Made by a program: the position numbers and the translations under genes. DNA of 33,460 nt from an uncultured Alphaproteobacteria bacterium (GTDB lineage: Bacteria > Pseudomonadota > Alphaproteobacteria > Caulobacterales > Caulobacteraceae): the NCBI GenBank assembly GCA_937920085.1, contig CALETE010000061.1, positions 1-33,460 on the forward strand, read 5' to 3'. A model generated the notes under the pieces. It saw nothing but the letters and a program-made list of their open reading frames with translations. It searched no databases and was not told the origin of the DNA. Shown one piece after another: positions 1-8,388 of this stretch (the first letter of the stretch is position 1; each line of letters opens with the position of its first letter).

Positions 1-1
1 G

Positions 2-805
2 CCAACGACCAATGGCGGTCTCACAACCTTGGATGCGGTGGCCGATATTGAATTCCAGGCTGGCCCGGCACAGATCAGCCGACTGAACCGGCAGCGTCAG
101 TTGTCTGTCCAGGCCGAGCTCAATGGCTCGGTCCAGGGGCCGGCGGCAAAGGCCATTGCCAACCTACCGATCATGAAGAACCTGCCTCCGGGGGTGACCC
201 CTGCCGCCCGCGGTCAGTTGCAAGCGATGAAGGAGTTGTTCGGCTCCTTCGGCATGGCCTTGTTTGCTGGGGTCTCGATGATCTATGGCGTTCTGGTCCT
301 GCTGTTCCGATCCTTCTTTAAGCCTGTAGTCATTCTATCGGCCCTGCCCTTGGCCGTGGGCGGTGCCTTCCTGGGCCTGCTGGCCTTCAAGCTATCCCTG
401 AGCATTCCATCCCTCATCGGGTTCCTGATGCTGCTGGGTCTGGCCGCAAAGAACTCCATCCTGCTTGTCGAGTACGCCATTGAGCAGGAACGCTCAGGCC
501 TGAGCCAGAGAGAGTCCCTGATCGAAGCCTGCCGCGAGCGGGCACGGCCCATCGTCATGACCACCATGGCCATGGCGGCAGGTATGCTCCCGACCGCCTT
601 TGCCCTGGAAAAGGGCGCAGAATTCCGGCAGCCCATGGCTGTGGCCGTGATCGGGGGTCTGATCACCTCGACCATTCTGTCCCTGGTTTTGGTGCCGGTG
701 GTTTATGAGTTCGTCGATGACTTTGAAGCTTGGCTAAAGCCGCGTTTGGCCCGTCTGGTCACCCCGCGCGAGGCTCCAGTTCAGACATCGCCAACGGTTC
801 AGTAG
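2..805 (+). CDS. RND-family efflux transporter permease, C-terminal part (5' end cut by window)
   Basis: This is the C-terminal end of an AcrB/MexB-like (HAE1) inner-membrane proton-drug antiporter; the frame is already open at base 2, so the gene begins outside the window. Visible are the end of the periplasmic porter domain, then the last transmembrane bundle: a helix near FGMALFAGVSMIYGVLVLLF, the segment GLAAKNSILLVEYAIEQ, the conserved RARPIVMTTMAM stretch and a final helix before a short cytoplasmic tail. The pump would normally work with a periplasmic adaptor and an outer-membrane channel, which are not in view. Its TAG stop lies inside the 3' end of the convergent dehydratase gene (7-bp overlap). 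Substrate cannot be inferred. Confidence 0.93.
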   Translation, partial: PTTNGGLTTLDAVADIEFQAGPAQISRLNRQRQLSVQAELNGSVQGPAAKAIANLPIMKNLPPGVTPAARGQLQAMKELFGSFGMALFAGVSMIYGVLVLLFRSFFKPVVILSALPLAVGGAFLGLLAFKLSLSIPSLIGFLMLLGLAAKNSILLVEYAIEQERSGLSQRESLIEACRERARPIVMTTMAMAAGMLPTAFALEKGAEFRQPMAVAVIGGLITSTILSLVLVPVVYEFVDDFEAWLKPRLARLVTPREAPVQTSPTVQ

Positions 806-1782
806 TCGCCGCGTAGGACCTGGGCAAAGAGCTCAGGGTCGACATTACCGCCAGACAGAACAAGACCGACGGTCTGACCGCGCTTGATACAGGCCACCTT
901 TTTGGCCAGCAGGGCGGCCAGCCCCACGACCCCGCCAGGCTCTACCACCAGCTTGAGGGTGGAGAAGGCAAGGCGCATGCCTTCAGCGACCTCGGCGTCA
1001 TTGACGACAGCAATCTCTTTCAGGGTCTGCTGAAGTATGGGGAAGGTCATCACCCCAGGCGCGGGAGATTCCAGGGCGTCACAGAGGGATCGGGTGGCGG
1101 GTGCCAGGGTCTGACGGGAACCAAGCTCAAAGGAGAGCCGGGTATCGTCGAACCCCGCCGGCTCAACCCCGACCACCAAGGTTTTCGGGGACAAGGTCTT
1201 TACCGCCAGGGAAGACCCCGCCAGTAGCCCGCCTCCGCCCACAGGGCTGATAAACAGGTCGAGCTCAAGATCGAGGGCGGCGGCTTGCTGTACCAGCTCC
1301 AGGCCAACCGTTCCCTGGCCGGCGATGACATCGGGATCATCAAAGGCCGGAACCGTGATGGCACCCCGCTCCTTGGCGATCTCAGCGGCAATGGCAATGC
1401 GATCGTCGGTGAGGCGGTCATAGAAGCGAATCTCTGCGCCATAGCCTTTGGTGGCGGCGACCTTCACCTGGGGCGCATCGGCCGGCATGACAATGAGGGC
1501 TGGCATGCCCAGCATCTTAGCCGCCAAGGCGACGCCTTGGGCGTGATTGCCTGATGAGAAGGCGACAACCCCGGCAGACCGGTCCGAGGGACTAATTTGC
1601 GACAGGCGATTGAACGCACCGCGGAACTTGAAGGCACCGACCCTTTGTAGGGTTTCTGGCTTGATCAGAACCCGAAGACCCAGCAGGTCGTTAAGGGCTT
1701 GGCTCTCGATCACCGGCGTCCGAATCGCCAAACCTTCCAGGCGCTGGGCGGCGTGTTCGATGTCTTGAAAGGTGACGGTCAT
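799..1782 (-). CDS. Threonine/serine dehydratase (PLP-dependent ammonia-lyase)
   Basis: A 327-residue fold-type II PLP enzyme that deaminates threonine or serine to the 2-oxo acid; threo-3-hydroxyaspartate ammonia-lyase or serine racemase activity is also possible in this family. The PLP lysine is K52 in AFKFRGAFNRL. Other cofactor-site motifs are SSGNHAQGVA and the glycine-rich loop GGGGLLAG. There is no C-terminal ACT regulatory domain, so this resembles the short catabolic type (TdcB-like) rather than full-length IlvA. Its ATG overlaps the TGA stop of the upstream VOC gene (ATGA), so the two are probably co-transcribed and translationally coupled. Confidence 0.9.
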   Translation of the reverse strand: MTVTFQDIEHAAQRLEGLAIRTPVIESQALNDLLGLRVLIKPETLQRVGAFKFRGAFNRLSQISPSDRSAGVVAFSSGNHAQGVALAAKMLGMPALIVMPADAPQVKVAATKGYGAEIRFYDRLTDDRIAIAAEIAKERGAITVPAFDDPDVIAGQGTVGLELVQQAAALDLELDLFISPVGGGGLLAGSSLAVKTLSPKTLVVGVEPAGFDDTRLSFELGSRQTLAPATRSLCDALESPAPGVMTFPILQQTLKEIAVVNDAEVAEGMRLAFSTLKLVVEPGGVVGLAALLAKKVACIKRGQTVGLVLSGGNVDPELFAQVLRGDY

Positions 1783-2198
1783 TTGGCAAACACCATGGCA
1801 TCGTCAGCGAAGGCCTTGAACTCCAGGGCATTTCCTGAGGGATCAAGAAAGAACAAGGTCGCCTGTTCCCCGGGCAGGCCTTTGAACCGAATCTGGGGCT
1901 CGATGATAAAGGCAGTACCGGCCGCTTTCAGGCGATCGGCCATAGCCTGCCAGGCGGGCAGGTCTAGGATGACGCCAAAATGCCGGACCGGCACATTCTC
2001 CCCGTCCACCGCGCTGGTCGACATGTGCCCCACTTCAGACGGCGACAGGTGGGCAACGATCTGGTGGCCATAGAAGTTGAAATCGATCCACTCATCGCTA
2101 GAGCGGCCTTCGCTACAGCCCAGCAGGTCGCCATAGAAGGCTCTGGCCTCTGAAAGGTCACGGACGGGGAAGGCGAGGTGAAAACGGGGATGTGTCAT
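1779..2198 (-). CDS. VOC (glyoxalase/dioxygenase superfamily) protein
   Basis: A 139-residue protein of the vicinal-oxygen-chelate fold, similar to the COG3565 type (predicted extradiol-dioxygenase relatives). It opens with HPRFHLAFPVRDL and contains GHQIVAHLS and DPSGNALEFK, which carry the usual metal-ligand His and Glu positions of the two beta-alpha-beta modules. The start at 2198 (MTHPRF) is chosen over an upstream in-frame ATG because family members begin at this point. It is first in a two-gene operon with the dehydratase (4-bp overlap) and is divergent from purA. Substrate is unknown. Confidence 0.85.
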   Translation of the reverse strand: MTHPRFHLAFPVRDLSEARAFYGDLLGCSEGRSSDEWIDFNFYGHQIVAHLSPSEVGHMSTSAVDGENVPVRHFGVILDLPAWQAMADRLKAAGTAFIIEPQIRFKGLPGEQATLFFLDPSGNALEFKAFADDAMVFAK

Positions 2199-2236
2199 GG
2201 GTTCAGTTTGCCCTAGGTCGCGCAATGCCAAAAGAC

Positions 2237-2265
2237 TTGACCTGCGTCTCGGACCAAGGTCTACC
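2237..2265 (+). promoter_or_regulatory. Possible purA promoter
   Basis: TTGACC (2237-2242) and TCTACC (2260-2265) are separated by 17 bp. The -35 matches the housekeeping consensus well; the -10 is weak. It would give a leader of roughly 120 nt before purA. Confidence 0.3.
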
Positions 2266-2392
2266 CCGACTGACCACGCAGCAGGCGCCTAGAGTGCCGC
2301 CGGGGTCAGCGAAAATCGATCACATCCACCCGCCGAGTGCCTGTCGAAGGGCGTGGTTGGATCCCTGCGGCAGGCCGGGAGATCGTATCTGC

Positions 2393-3679
2393 ATGGCCAA
2401 TGTCACGGTTATCGGCGCGCAATGGGGCGATGAAGGCAAGGGCAAGCTGGTGGACTGGCTGTCCAATCGCGCTGACGTCGTTGTCCGTTTCCAAGGGGGC
2501 CATAATGCTGGCCACACCCTGGTGGTCGGTGATCAGGTCTATAAGCTCTCCCTGCTGCCCTCCGGCGTCGTGCAGGGTAAGCTCTCGGTGATTGGCAATG
2601 GGGTCGTGGTCGATCCCTGGCACCTATTGTCGGAAATCGAAAAGCTGGGCGGCCAGGGGGTGAAAATTACCCCCGACCTTTTGGTGCTCGCCGACAATGC
2701 CGCCCTGATCCTGCCCCTGCACCGCGATCTCGATCAGGCCCGGGAAGCGGCGGCCACCAATAAGATCGGCACCACAGGTCGGGGTATTGGTCCAGCTTAT
2801 GAAGACAAGGTCGGGCGCCGGGCCATCCGGGTTGGCGATCTCGCCGACCGCGAAGCCCTGGAAGCCAAGATTGATCGCCTGCTTGCCCACCATACGCCCC
2901 TGCGCCGGGGTCTTGGTCTTGCGGAATATGATGGTGCCGAACTGCTTAAATCTCTTGAGGACATTGCTCCCAAGATCCTTGCCTATGCCCAGCCGGCCTG
3001 GCGATTGTTGGACGGTCTGGTCAAGTCGGGCAAGCGCGTGCTGTTCGAGGGTGCCCAGGGGGCCCTTTTGGATGTCGACCACGGCACCTATCCCTATGTG
3101 ACTTCGTCCAACACCGTGGCCGGGCAGGCCGCGGCGGGCTCTGGCCTTGGGCCCAAGGGCCCCGGCTATGTCCTTGGCATTGTGAAGGCCTATACAACCC
3201 GAGTGGGCGAGGGGCCCTTCCCCACGGAATTATCCGATGAGGTCGGTCAGAGGCTGGGCGAGCGGGGCCACGAATTCGGCACGGTGACGGGGCGTCCGCG
3301 TCGCTGCGGCTGGTTTGACGCCGCTCTGGTGCGTCAGTCGGTCATCCTCAACGGTATCGAAGGCATAGCCTTGACCAAGCTCGACGTGCTGGACGGACTG
3401 CCCACCTTGAAAATCTGCGTCGGCTATCGGCTGAATGGCGAGGTCTATGACTATCTACCAGCCGGTCTAAAGGCCCAGTCCGCCCTCGAACCTATCTATG
3501 AGGAGATGGAGGGATGGAGCGAAAGCACGCAGGGTGCCCGCTCCTGGAAGGACCTGCCGGCCAATGCGGTGAAATATGTCCGCCGGGTCGAAGAATTGAT
3601 CGGTGCGCCAGCGGCCATGGTCTCCACCAGCCCGCAAAGAGATGACACCATCATGGTGCGCGATCCTTTCCGGGACTAG
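2393..3679 (+). CDS. purA: Adenylosuccinate synthetase
   Basis: A 428-residue cytoplasmic enzyme that joins IMP and aspartate using GTP, the first committed step from IMP to AMP. The N-terminal P-loop-like sequence GAQWGDEGKGK carries the catalytic Asp and the Lys, followed by FQGGHNAGHT with the catalytic His. Further family motifs are GTTGRGIGPAYEDK, VLFEGAQGALLDVDHGTYPYVTSSN and GTVTGRPRRCGWFD. Length matches the family (about 430). The ATG at 2393 (MANVTVIGAQWG) is the start; the frame stays open upstream but that part is unlike the family. No strong Shine-Dalgarno sequence precedes it. Confidence 0.97.
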   Translation: MANVTVIGAQWGDEGKGKLVDWLSNRADVVVRFQGGHNAGHTLVVGDQVYKLSLLPSGVVQGKLSVIGNGVVVDPWHLLSEIEKLGGQGVKITPDLLVLADNAALILPLHRDLDQAREAAATNKIGTTGRGIGPAYEDKVGRRAIRVGDLADREALEAKIDRLLAHHTPLRRGLGLAEYDGAELLKSLEDIAPKILAYAQPAWRLLDGLVKSGKRVLFEGAQGALLDVDHGTYPYVTSSNTVAGQAAAGSGLGPKGPGYVLGIVKAYTTRVGEGPFPTELSDEVGQRLGERGHEFGTVTGRPRRCGWFDAALVRQSVILNGIEGIALTKLDVLDGLPTLKICVGYRLNGEVYDYLPAGLKAQSALEPIYEEMEGWSESTQGARSWKDLPANAVKYVRRVEELIGAPAAMVSTSPQRDDTIMVRDPFRD

Positions 3680-3696
3680 GTCAGAACGTCGCAGTT

Positions 3697-3768
3697 GATC
3701 ATCAAGATGATCTTTACCCTCGTATGCCACCCCTAATGGCTCAAGCTTGAGGTGGCGATCACGTGATC
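3697..3768 (+). promoter_or_regulatory. Cluster of three palindromes between purA and the response-regulator gene
   Basis: Three inverted repeats lie in 72 bp: GATCATC-AA-GATGATC (3697-3712), CTCAAGCTTGAG (3740-3751) and GATCACGTGATC (3757-3768). GCCACC (3726-3731) can also pair with GGTGGC (3751-3756). The last palindrome contains the GTG start codon, and the likely ribosome site (GAGGTGG, 3749-3755) lies in the paired arms. The first, followed by TTT, could be a weak purA terminator. Confidence 0.45.
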
Positions 3769-4578
3769 GAGGACGAACAGAAGCTCGTGCGGAAGATGTC
3801 GCCCCTGCTACAGCGGGTGTTGATCGTCGATCCGACCATAAGCAGCGCCCGGATGCTTGCCGAGCATATGCGTGGAATTTCCCTGGGCCAGTCCCACTTT
3901 GCCGGTGATTCCAAGACCGCGCTTTCCCTAGCCAGCCAGGTGGAGCCACAACTGATTTTCGTGGATCTTGGCGAAGATCAAAAGGATGGCATTGATCTGA
4001 TCCGCAAGGTCCGCCGAAGCTATATTTCGTGTCGCAAGGTGCCGATCATTGCGATCATTTCCCAGCCGACGGCGGAGCTGATTATCGCCGCCCGGGACGC
4101 CGGGGTGCATGAATTCCTGCGCAAGCCCTACAATACCCGCGACCTCCTGCGGCGACTGGAAGCTGTCACCCTAAAGCCCAGGGATTGGGTTGAGGCCATG
4201 CAGTATATCGGACCCGACCGGAGGCGGTTCAATTCTGCCGACTATAACGGAGCACTAAAGCGTAAGTCCGATATCGAGGTCACCGAACAGGCCCGGATCG
4301 ACCAAGCTCTGAGGATCTTCAAGTCTGCACTCCTGGGAATCGGTAGCGATCCTACCCAGGCCCTGCGTGCTATGAGCGCCCAAACGGAAATCCTAAAGAC
4401 CTCCGGACCTCGGGTGGGCAATGCTGTGCTGACCGAAGCCGCCACAGTTTTCCACGACTTCTTGATAGACGCGACAGAGAACGGGATCCTTAATCCCAGG
4501 GACACCCTGCTGAAGGCCGGGCCACTTCTGGCCCTGCTGCCCAAGGACGACCCCAAACCTGTCGCGCGGACGGGTTAG
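3763..4578 (+). CDS. Response regulator receiver protein with an uncharacterised C-terminal helical domain
   Basis: A 271-residue protein. Residues 17-135 form a CheY-like receiver: VLIVDP near the N-terminus, phosphoacceptor Asp68 in LIFVDLGED, and the conserved Lys121-Pro in FLRKPYN. Only one acidic residue (D23) is visible in the metal pocket where most receivers have two. A GPDRRR motif (about 150-155) follows, as in several alphaproteobacterial regulators. The remaining 115 residues look helical and match no output domain I recognise (no HTH, GGDEF or kinase). Start is GTG 3763 with GAGGTGG upstream; ATG 3796 is an alternative. No histidine kinase is adjacent. It converges on rpoH with an 11-bp gap. 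Confidence 0.85.
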   Translation: MIEDEQKLVRKMSPLLQRVLIVDPTISSARMLAEHMRGISLGQSHFAGDSKTALSLASQVEPQLIFVDLGEDQKDGIDLIRKVRRSYISCRKVPIIAIISQPTAELIIAARDAGVHEFLRKPYNTRDLLRRLEAVTLKPRDWVEAMQYIGPDRRRFNSADYNGALKRKSDIEVTEQARIDQALRIFKSALLGIGSDPTQALRAMSAQTEILKTSGPRVGNAVLTEAATVFHDFLIDATENGILNPRDTLLKAGPLLALLPKDDPKPVARTG

Positions 4579-4589
4579 GGGTTAACGCC

Positions 4590-5477
4590 TCAAGCGTCGA
4601 CGAGATGCTTCTCGACGGCGGCGGTCTTCATAGCCTTCTGGAGCTTTTCAAAGGCCCGGACCTCGATCTGACGCACCCGCTCGCGGCTGACACCGTATTC
4701 GGTGGCAAGATCCTCGAGGGTCGTCGGCTCGTCCTTCAGCCGGCGCTCGGTAATGATGTGCCGCTCCCGGTCCGTAAGCTCAGTCATGGCCGAGTCCAGA
4801 AGGCTCATACGCAGGGTGTATTCCTGACTGTCGGCGATCTGGGTTTCCTGACTGACGGCGTCCTTGTCCTCCAGCCAGTCCTGCCACTCGCTGTCGCCAT
4901 CGGCGCGCATGGGAGCGTTTAGCGATCCGTCCGGTCCCGAGAGCCGGCGGTTCATAGACACCACCTCCTCGTCCAGCACCCCCAACTTGGTGGCGATCTG
5001 GCTGACCTGATCTGGCCGCAGGTCCCCGTCCTGGAAGGCTGAAAGCTGGGCCTTGGCCTTGCGCAGGTTGAAGAACAGCTTTTTCTGAGCCGCTGTGGTG
5101 CCCATCTTCACCAGGGACCAGGAGCGCAGAATGTATTCCTGGATCGAGGCGCGAATCCACCACATGGCATAGGTCGCTAGGCGGAAACCCTTGTCGGGCT
5201 CGAACTTCTTAACCGCCTGCATCAGGCCGACATTGCCCTCTGAGATGACTTCGCCAATGGGCAGGCCATAGCCGCGATAGCCCATGGCGATCTTGGCCAC
5301 GAGCCGCAGATGGCTGGTGACCATGCGATGTGCAGCCTCCGGGTCCTGGTGCTCTTTCCAACGCTTGGCCAGCATGAACTCTTCGTCCCGGGCCAGCATG
5401 GGGAACTTACGGATTTCCGTCAGATATCGGCTCAGTCCGCCTTCCGGCGACATCACCGTGAGTGAAGTTACAGCCAT
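4590..5477 (-). CDS. rpoH: RNA polymerase heat-shock sigma factor sigma-32
   Basis: A 295-residue sigma-70 family protein directing transcription of heat-shock genes. Region 2 includes HLRLVAKIAMGYRGYGLPIGEVISEG (split here only by context) and FRLATYAMWWIRASIQEYI. The RpoH box QKKLFFNLRK sits at residues 131-140, and region 4.2 has the HTH with SRERVRQIEVRAFEKL near the C-terminus. The sequence is strikingly like Caulobacter RpoH. The ATG at 5477 (MAVTSL) is chosen because AAAGGGGACGAG lies just upstream and relatives start here; the frame is open further upstream. Only about 115 bp separates it from the co-oriented pseudouridine synthase gene, so its promoter must lie in that gap or in rluD. 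Confidence 0.96.
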   Translation of the reverse strand: MAVTSLTVMSPEGGLSRYLTEIRKFPMLARDEEFMLAKRWKEHQDPEAAHRMVTSHLRLVAKIAMGYRGYGLPIGEVISEGNVGLMQAVKKFEPDKGFRLATYAMWWIRASIQEYILRSWSLVKMGTTAAQKKLFFNLRKAKAQLSAFQDGDLRPDQVSQIATKLGVLDEEVVSMNRRLSGPDGSLNAPMRADGDSEWQDWLEDKDAVSQETQIADSQEYTLRMSLLDSAMTELTDRERHIITERRLKDEPTTLEDLATEYGVSRERVRQIEVRAFEKLQKAMKTAAVEKHLVDA

Positions 5478-5592
5478 GTTCTCGTCCCCTTTAATTGCGA
5501 AACGCGCGCCGAGGGCACATGTTCCACACTCTCCACTCAATAGATTGGTGATGGGATAAGGCGTGATCAAGGCGCCGACGGGAGAGTCTTTC

Positions 5593-6603
5593 TTACAAAT
5601 CCGACAGGTTGTCTCTCAGCCGGGTCATGTCGACGGGCAGGGGGCTCTCAAAACGCAGGTTTTGGCCGGTCACGGGATGGACAAAGCCCAGGACGCTGGC
5701 GTGCAGGGCCTGTCGGTTCAGTCCAGCCTGGACGATAGCATCTCGGACCTTCTGGGTTGGTGCCCCCGCACCATAAACGGGATCGCCTAGGCAGGGGGAG
5801 CCGAGAGACGCCAGGTGCACCCGGATTTGATGGGTCCGGCCCGTCTCCAGCCGACAGGCGACCAGGGCAGCCACCGGCTTGTCTTCAGTCCCAAACAGGG
5901 TGGAGGTCTGATAGTGGGTGATGGCTTCGCGGCCGCCGGCCTTGAGAACGGCCATCTTTTTACGATCGCTGTTAGAGCGCCCGATCCGGGTCTCAAGGGT
6001 GCCTGACCGAGGCTTTGGTGCCCCGCGCACCAGGGCCACATACACCCGATCAATATCATGGGCCGCGAACAGGGCCGATAAGCCCTGATGGGCGGCGTCA
6101 GTCTTCGCTGAAACAACAATGCCCGAGGTGTCCTTGTCGATCCGGTGGACGATGCCCGGACGGGCCACGCCACCAATGCCGGACAAGCTGGACCCGCAAT
6201 GGTGCAGCAGGGCGTTGACTAGAGTACCGGTCTCGCTGCCCGGTGCCGGGTGGACGGCCATCCCCGGCGGCTTATCGACCACGATCAGGTGGGCGTCTTC
6301 GTAGAGGACCGTCAGGGGTATATCCTCTGGCTGGGGCTCGGCCGGAGTCGGCGGTGGCAAGGTCAGTTCATAGGTTCCGGGTGCGGCCTTGGCCGACAGA
6401 TTGGTCAGGGCCTGACCGGCCAATCGTACCTGGCCTTGGGCCATCAGAGCTTGGATTCGGCCCCGGGACAGGTCTGGCGCGGCATCGGCCAAGGCCTTGT
6501 CCAGTCGCCCACCCCCTTCGGTCACCGTAACCATGACGCTCACCCCACTCGCAAGGTCGTCTTCGTCAGGATCTTGGGGCGGGGGCGAGGCCATGGATTG
6601 CAT
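5593..6603 (-). CDS. rluD: RluA-family 23S rRNA pseudouridine synthase (RluD-like)
   Basis: A 336-residue RNA-modifying enzyme, probably making pseudouridines in helix 69 of 23S rRNA. An N-terminal S4 RNA-binding domain (GGRLDKALADAAPDLSRGRI then GQVRLAG) is followed by the catalytic domain: VVDKPPGMAVHPAPG and the signature HRIDKDTSGIVV, whose Asp is the nucleophile. GRTHQIRVHLA is the C-terminal family motif. Start: ATG 6603 has GAG a few bases upstream; ATG 6594 (MASPPP) is an alternative. It is divergent from phoD and runs toward rpoH. Assignment to RluD rather than RluC rests on overall similarity and the S4 domain. Confidence 0.93.
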   Translation of the reverse strand: MQSMASPPPQDPDEDDLASGVSVMVTVTEGGGRLDKALADAAPDLSRGRIQALMAQGQVRLAGQALTNLSAKAAPGTYELTLPPPTPAEPQPEDIPLTVLYEDAHLIVVDKPPGMAVHPAPGSETGTLVNALLHHCGSSLSGIGGVARPGIVHRIDKDTSGIVVSAKTDAAHQGLSALFAAHDIDRVYVALVRGAPKPRSGTLETRIGRSNSDRKKMAVLKAGGREAITHYQTSTLFGTEDKPVAALVACRLETGRTHQIRVHLASLGSPCLGDPVYGAGAPTQKVRDAIVQAGLNRQALHASVLGFVHPVTGQNLRFESPLPVDMTRLRDNLSDL

Positions 6604-6652
6604 GATCTCACAGACCTGGGACAAAGTAACGATCCTGCAAGGGATGCACGTC

Positions 6653-6670
6653 ACGACATACGACTGTCAT
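6653..6670 (+). promoter_or_regulatory. Probable Pho box (PhoB-binding site) upstream of phoD
   Basis: CTGTCAT (6664-6670) is a perfect Pho-box heptamer. The heptamer at the correct 11-bp repeat spacing upstream, ACGACAT (6653-6659), matches 4 of 7 positions. The site lies 44 bp before the phoD start at 6715. Confidence 0.5.
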
Positions 6671-6714
6671 ACCCCGCCAATATGGGGTTCGAAACATCAG
6701 CCGGAGCCAAATCC

Positions 6715-8388
6715 ATGCGTATGAGTCGCCGTCACGCCCTCAGTCTGTTTGGCCTTTCGGCCGCTGTTCCCACCATGGCCCGCGCTGCGGCCTATACCGG
6801 GACGGTGTCTTTCAAGCATGGCGTGGCGTCCGGCGACCCCCTGGCCGACCGGGTTATCCTCTGGACACGGATCACCCCAGAAGCTGCTGGGGCGGACTCC
6901 ATCGCCTATAGCTGGAAACTGACCCCCATGGATCGCCGGGCCGGCGGTGCAAAATCTGGCTCTGGCGTCACCGACGCGAGCCGCGATTATACGGTCAAGG
7001 TCGATGTGGCGGGTCTGGATCCTGAGCGGTCCTATACCTATGAATTCACCGCCAATGGCGTCACCTCGCCCATGGGCCGCACTCGCACCTTGCCCACCGG
7101 CTCGGTAAAGGACGTGGTCTTGGCCGTGGCCACCTGCAGCCTCTATTCTGGCGGCTACTTCAATGCCTATGAGGCCATTGCCAAGCTCGAGCGGGTCGAC
7201 GCCGTTCTGCATCTTGGCGACTACATCTATGAATACGCCCCTGAAGGGTATGGCTTCGAATCCGGCAAACTGCTGAACCGCCAGCCCGAACCGGCCCACG
7301 ACTGCATTACCCTGGCCGACTACCGGATCCGCCACGCCTGCCACAAGTCGGACAGTCAGCTTCAAGCCGCCCATGCTCGGGCCCCGTGGATCGTCGTCTG
7401 GGACGACCACGAGACGGCCAATGACAGCTATGTCGGCGGTGCCCAGCATCACAATCCGGCCACGGACGGCGACTGGAACGCCCGCAAGGCTGCGGCGATC
7501 AAGGCCTATTATGAGTGGATGCCGATCCGCGAGCCCGCCGACCATGGCTTTGCCATCAACCGCGCCTTCCACTTCGGCGATCTGGCCAGCCTGTTCATGG
7601 TGGAAACCCGCCTGACGGCTCGGGACCAGCAGGTCACTTATGACCGCGATCTCAAGGTCGGTGCCGATGGCAAGCCCGACCTCGCCAGCTTCAAGGCCAA
7701 GCTTAATGACCCCAAGCGCAAGATGATGGGTCCGGCCCAGGAGGCCTGGCTAGGCGCGGGCCTCAAGGCCTCGGTCAAGGCTGGCCGCCCCTGGCAGATC
7801 CTTGGCAATGAAGTGATCATGGCCCGGGTCAATGCCCCAGGCCTGCGCGGTGCCATGGGCGATGAGAGCGTGGAAAAGCTCTTGGCTGACCTGCCTGCCG
7901 CAGCCCGCAAGCGTGTGGACGGCACCGAGCGCATCGCCGCCCTCGAACTCCCCTATGGTACGGATATGTGGGATGGCTATCCTGCCGACCGCCAGCGCCT
8001 CTACCGCCTGATCGAAGCGGCCAAGGCCAATGTGGTGGTGGTGTCGGGCGACAGCCACGGCTTCTGGGCCAATGAGCTTTATGACGCGCCCGTGGGCGGC
8101 AAGCGGGTGGCTGTGGAATTCGGCGCGGCGGGGATCACCAGCCCCGGCCCCTGGGGTGACCTCAAGGGCTTCCCGGTGGGGGACATCCTGGCCAAGACCA
8201 ACCGCGAAGTGATCGACTCCAATCAGGACGAAAAGGGCTTTGTCCTTCTGACCCTCACAAAGACCCAGGCCAAGGGCGAGTGGGTGACCGTATCTACAGT
8301 CATGGACAAGGCCTACACCACCAAGTCGCTCAAGACCTTTACCGCCAACCACAGCGCAAACGGCGTGGGCCCGCTCAAGCGCGCCTAA
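6715..8388 (+). CDS. phoD: Alkaline phosphatase D, Tat-exported phosphodiesterase/phosphatase
   Basis: A 557-residue secreted metallophosphoesterase that releases phosphate from mono- and diesters outside the cytoplasm. The N-terminus is a twin-arginine signal (MSRRHALSLFGLS then AAVPTMARAAA). Family motifs are GVASGDPLADRVILWTR, HLGDYIYEY, VWDDHETANDSY and VVSGDSHGFWANEL, which supply the metal ligands. Start: ATG 6715 is preferred because an upstream ATG (6682) would fall at or before the transcription start implied by the Pho box. The stop codon is interlocked with that of the convergent LysE gene (shared bases 8385-8388). Induction under phosphate starvation is an inference from the Pho box. 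Confidence 0.95.
   Translation: MRMSRRHALSLFGLSAAVPTMARAAAYTGTVSFKHGVASGDPLADRVILWTRITPEAAGADSIAYSWKLTPMDRRAGGAKSGSGVTDASRDYTVKVDVAGLDPERSYTYEFTANGVTSPMGRTRTLPTGSVKDVVLAVATCSLYSGGYFNAYEAIAKLERVDAVLHLGDYIYEYAPEGYGFESGKLLNRQPEPAHDCITLADYRIRHACHKSDSQLQAAHARAPWIVVWDDHETANDSYVGGAQHHNPATDGDWNARKAAAIKAYYEWMPIREPADHGFAINRAFHFGDLASLFMVETRLTARDQQVTYDRDLKVGADGKPDLASFKAKLNDPKRKMMGPAQEAWLGAGLKASVKAGRPWQILGNEVIMARVNAPGLRGAMGDESVEKLLADLPAAARKRVDGTERIAALELPYGTDMWDGYPADRQRLYRLIEAAKANVVVVSGDSHGFWANELYDAPVGGKRVAVEFGAAGITSPGPWGDLKGFPVGDILAKTNREVIDSNQDEKGFVLLTLTKTQAKGEWVTVSTVMDKAYTTKSLKTFTANHSANGVGPLKRA

Noticed and set aside
2192..2392. N-terminal extension of purA
   Set aside because: The frame is open but the residues do not resemble PurA; the family begins at MANVTVIG.
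6683..6693. GGGGTTCGAAAC, recalling a tRNA T-arm
   Set aside because: No matching acceptor or anticodon arms nearby.
6250..6714. N-terminal extension of phoD into rluD
   Set aside because: It would overlap rluD antisense and bury the Tat signal.
6697..7572. Minus-strand frame of 291 codons inside phoD
   Set aside because: Antisense to clear PhoD motifs; no ribosome site or domain.
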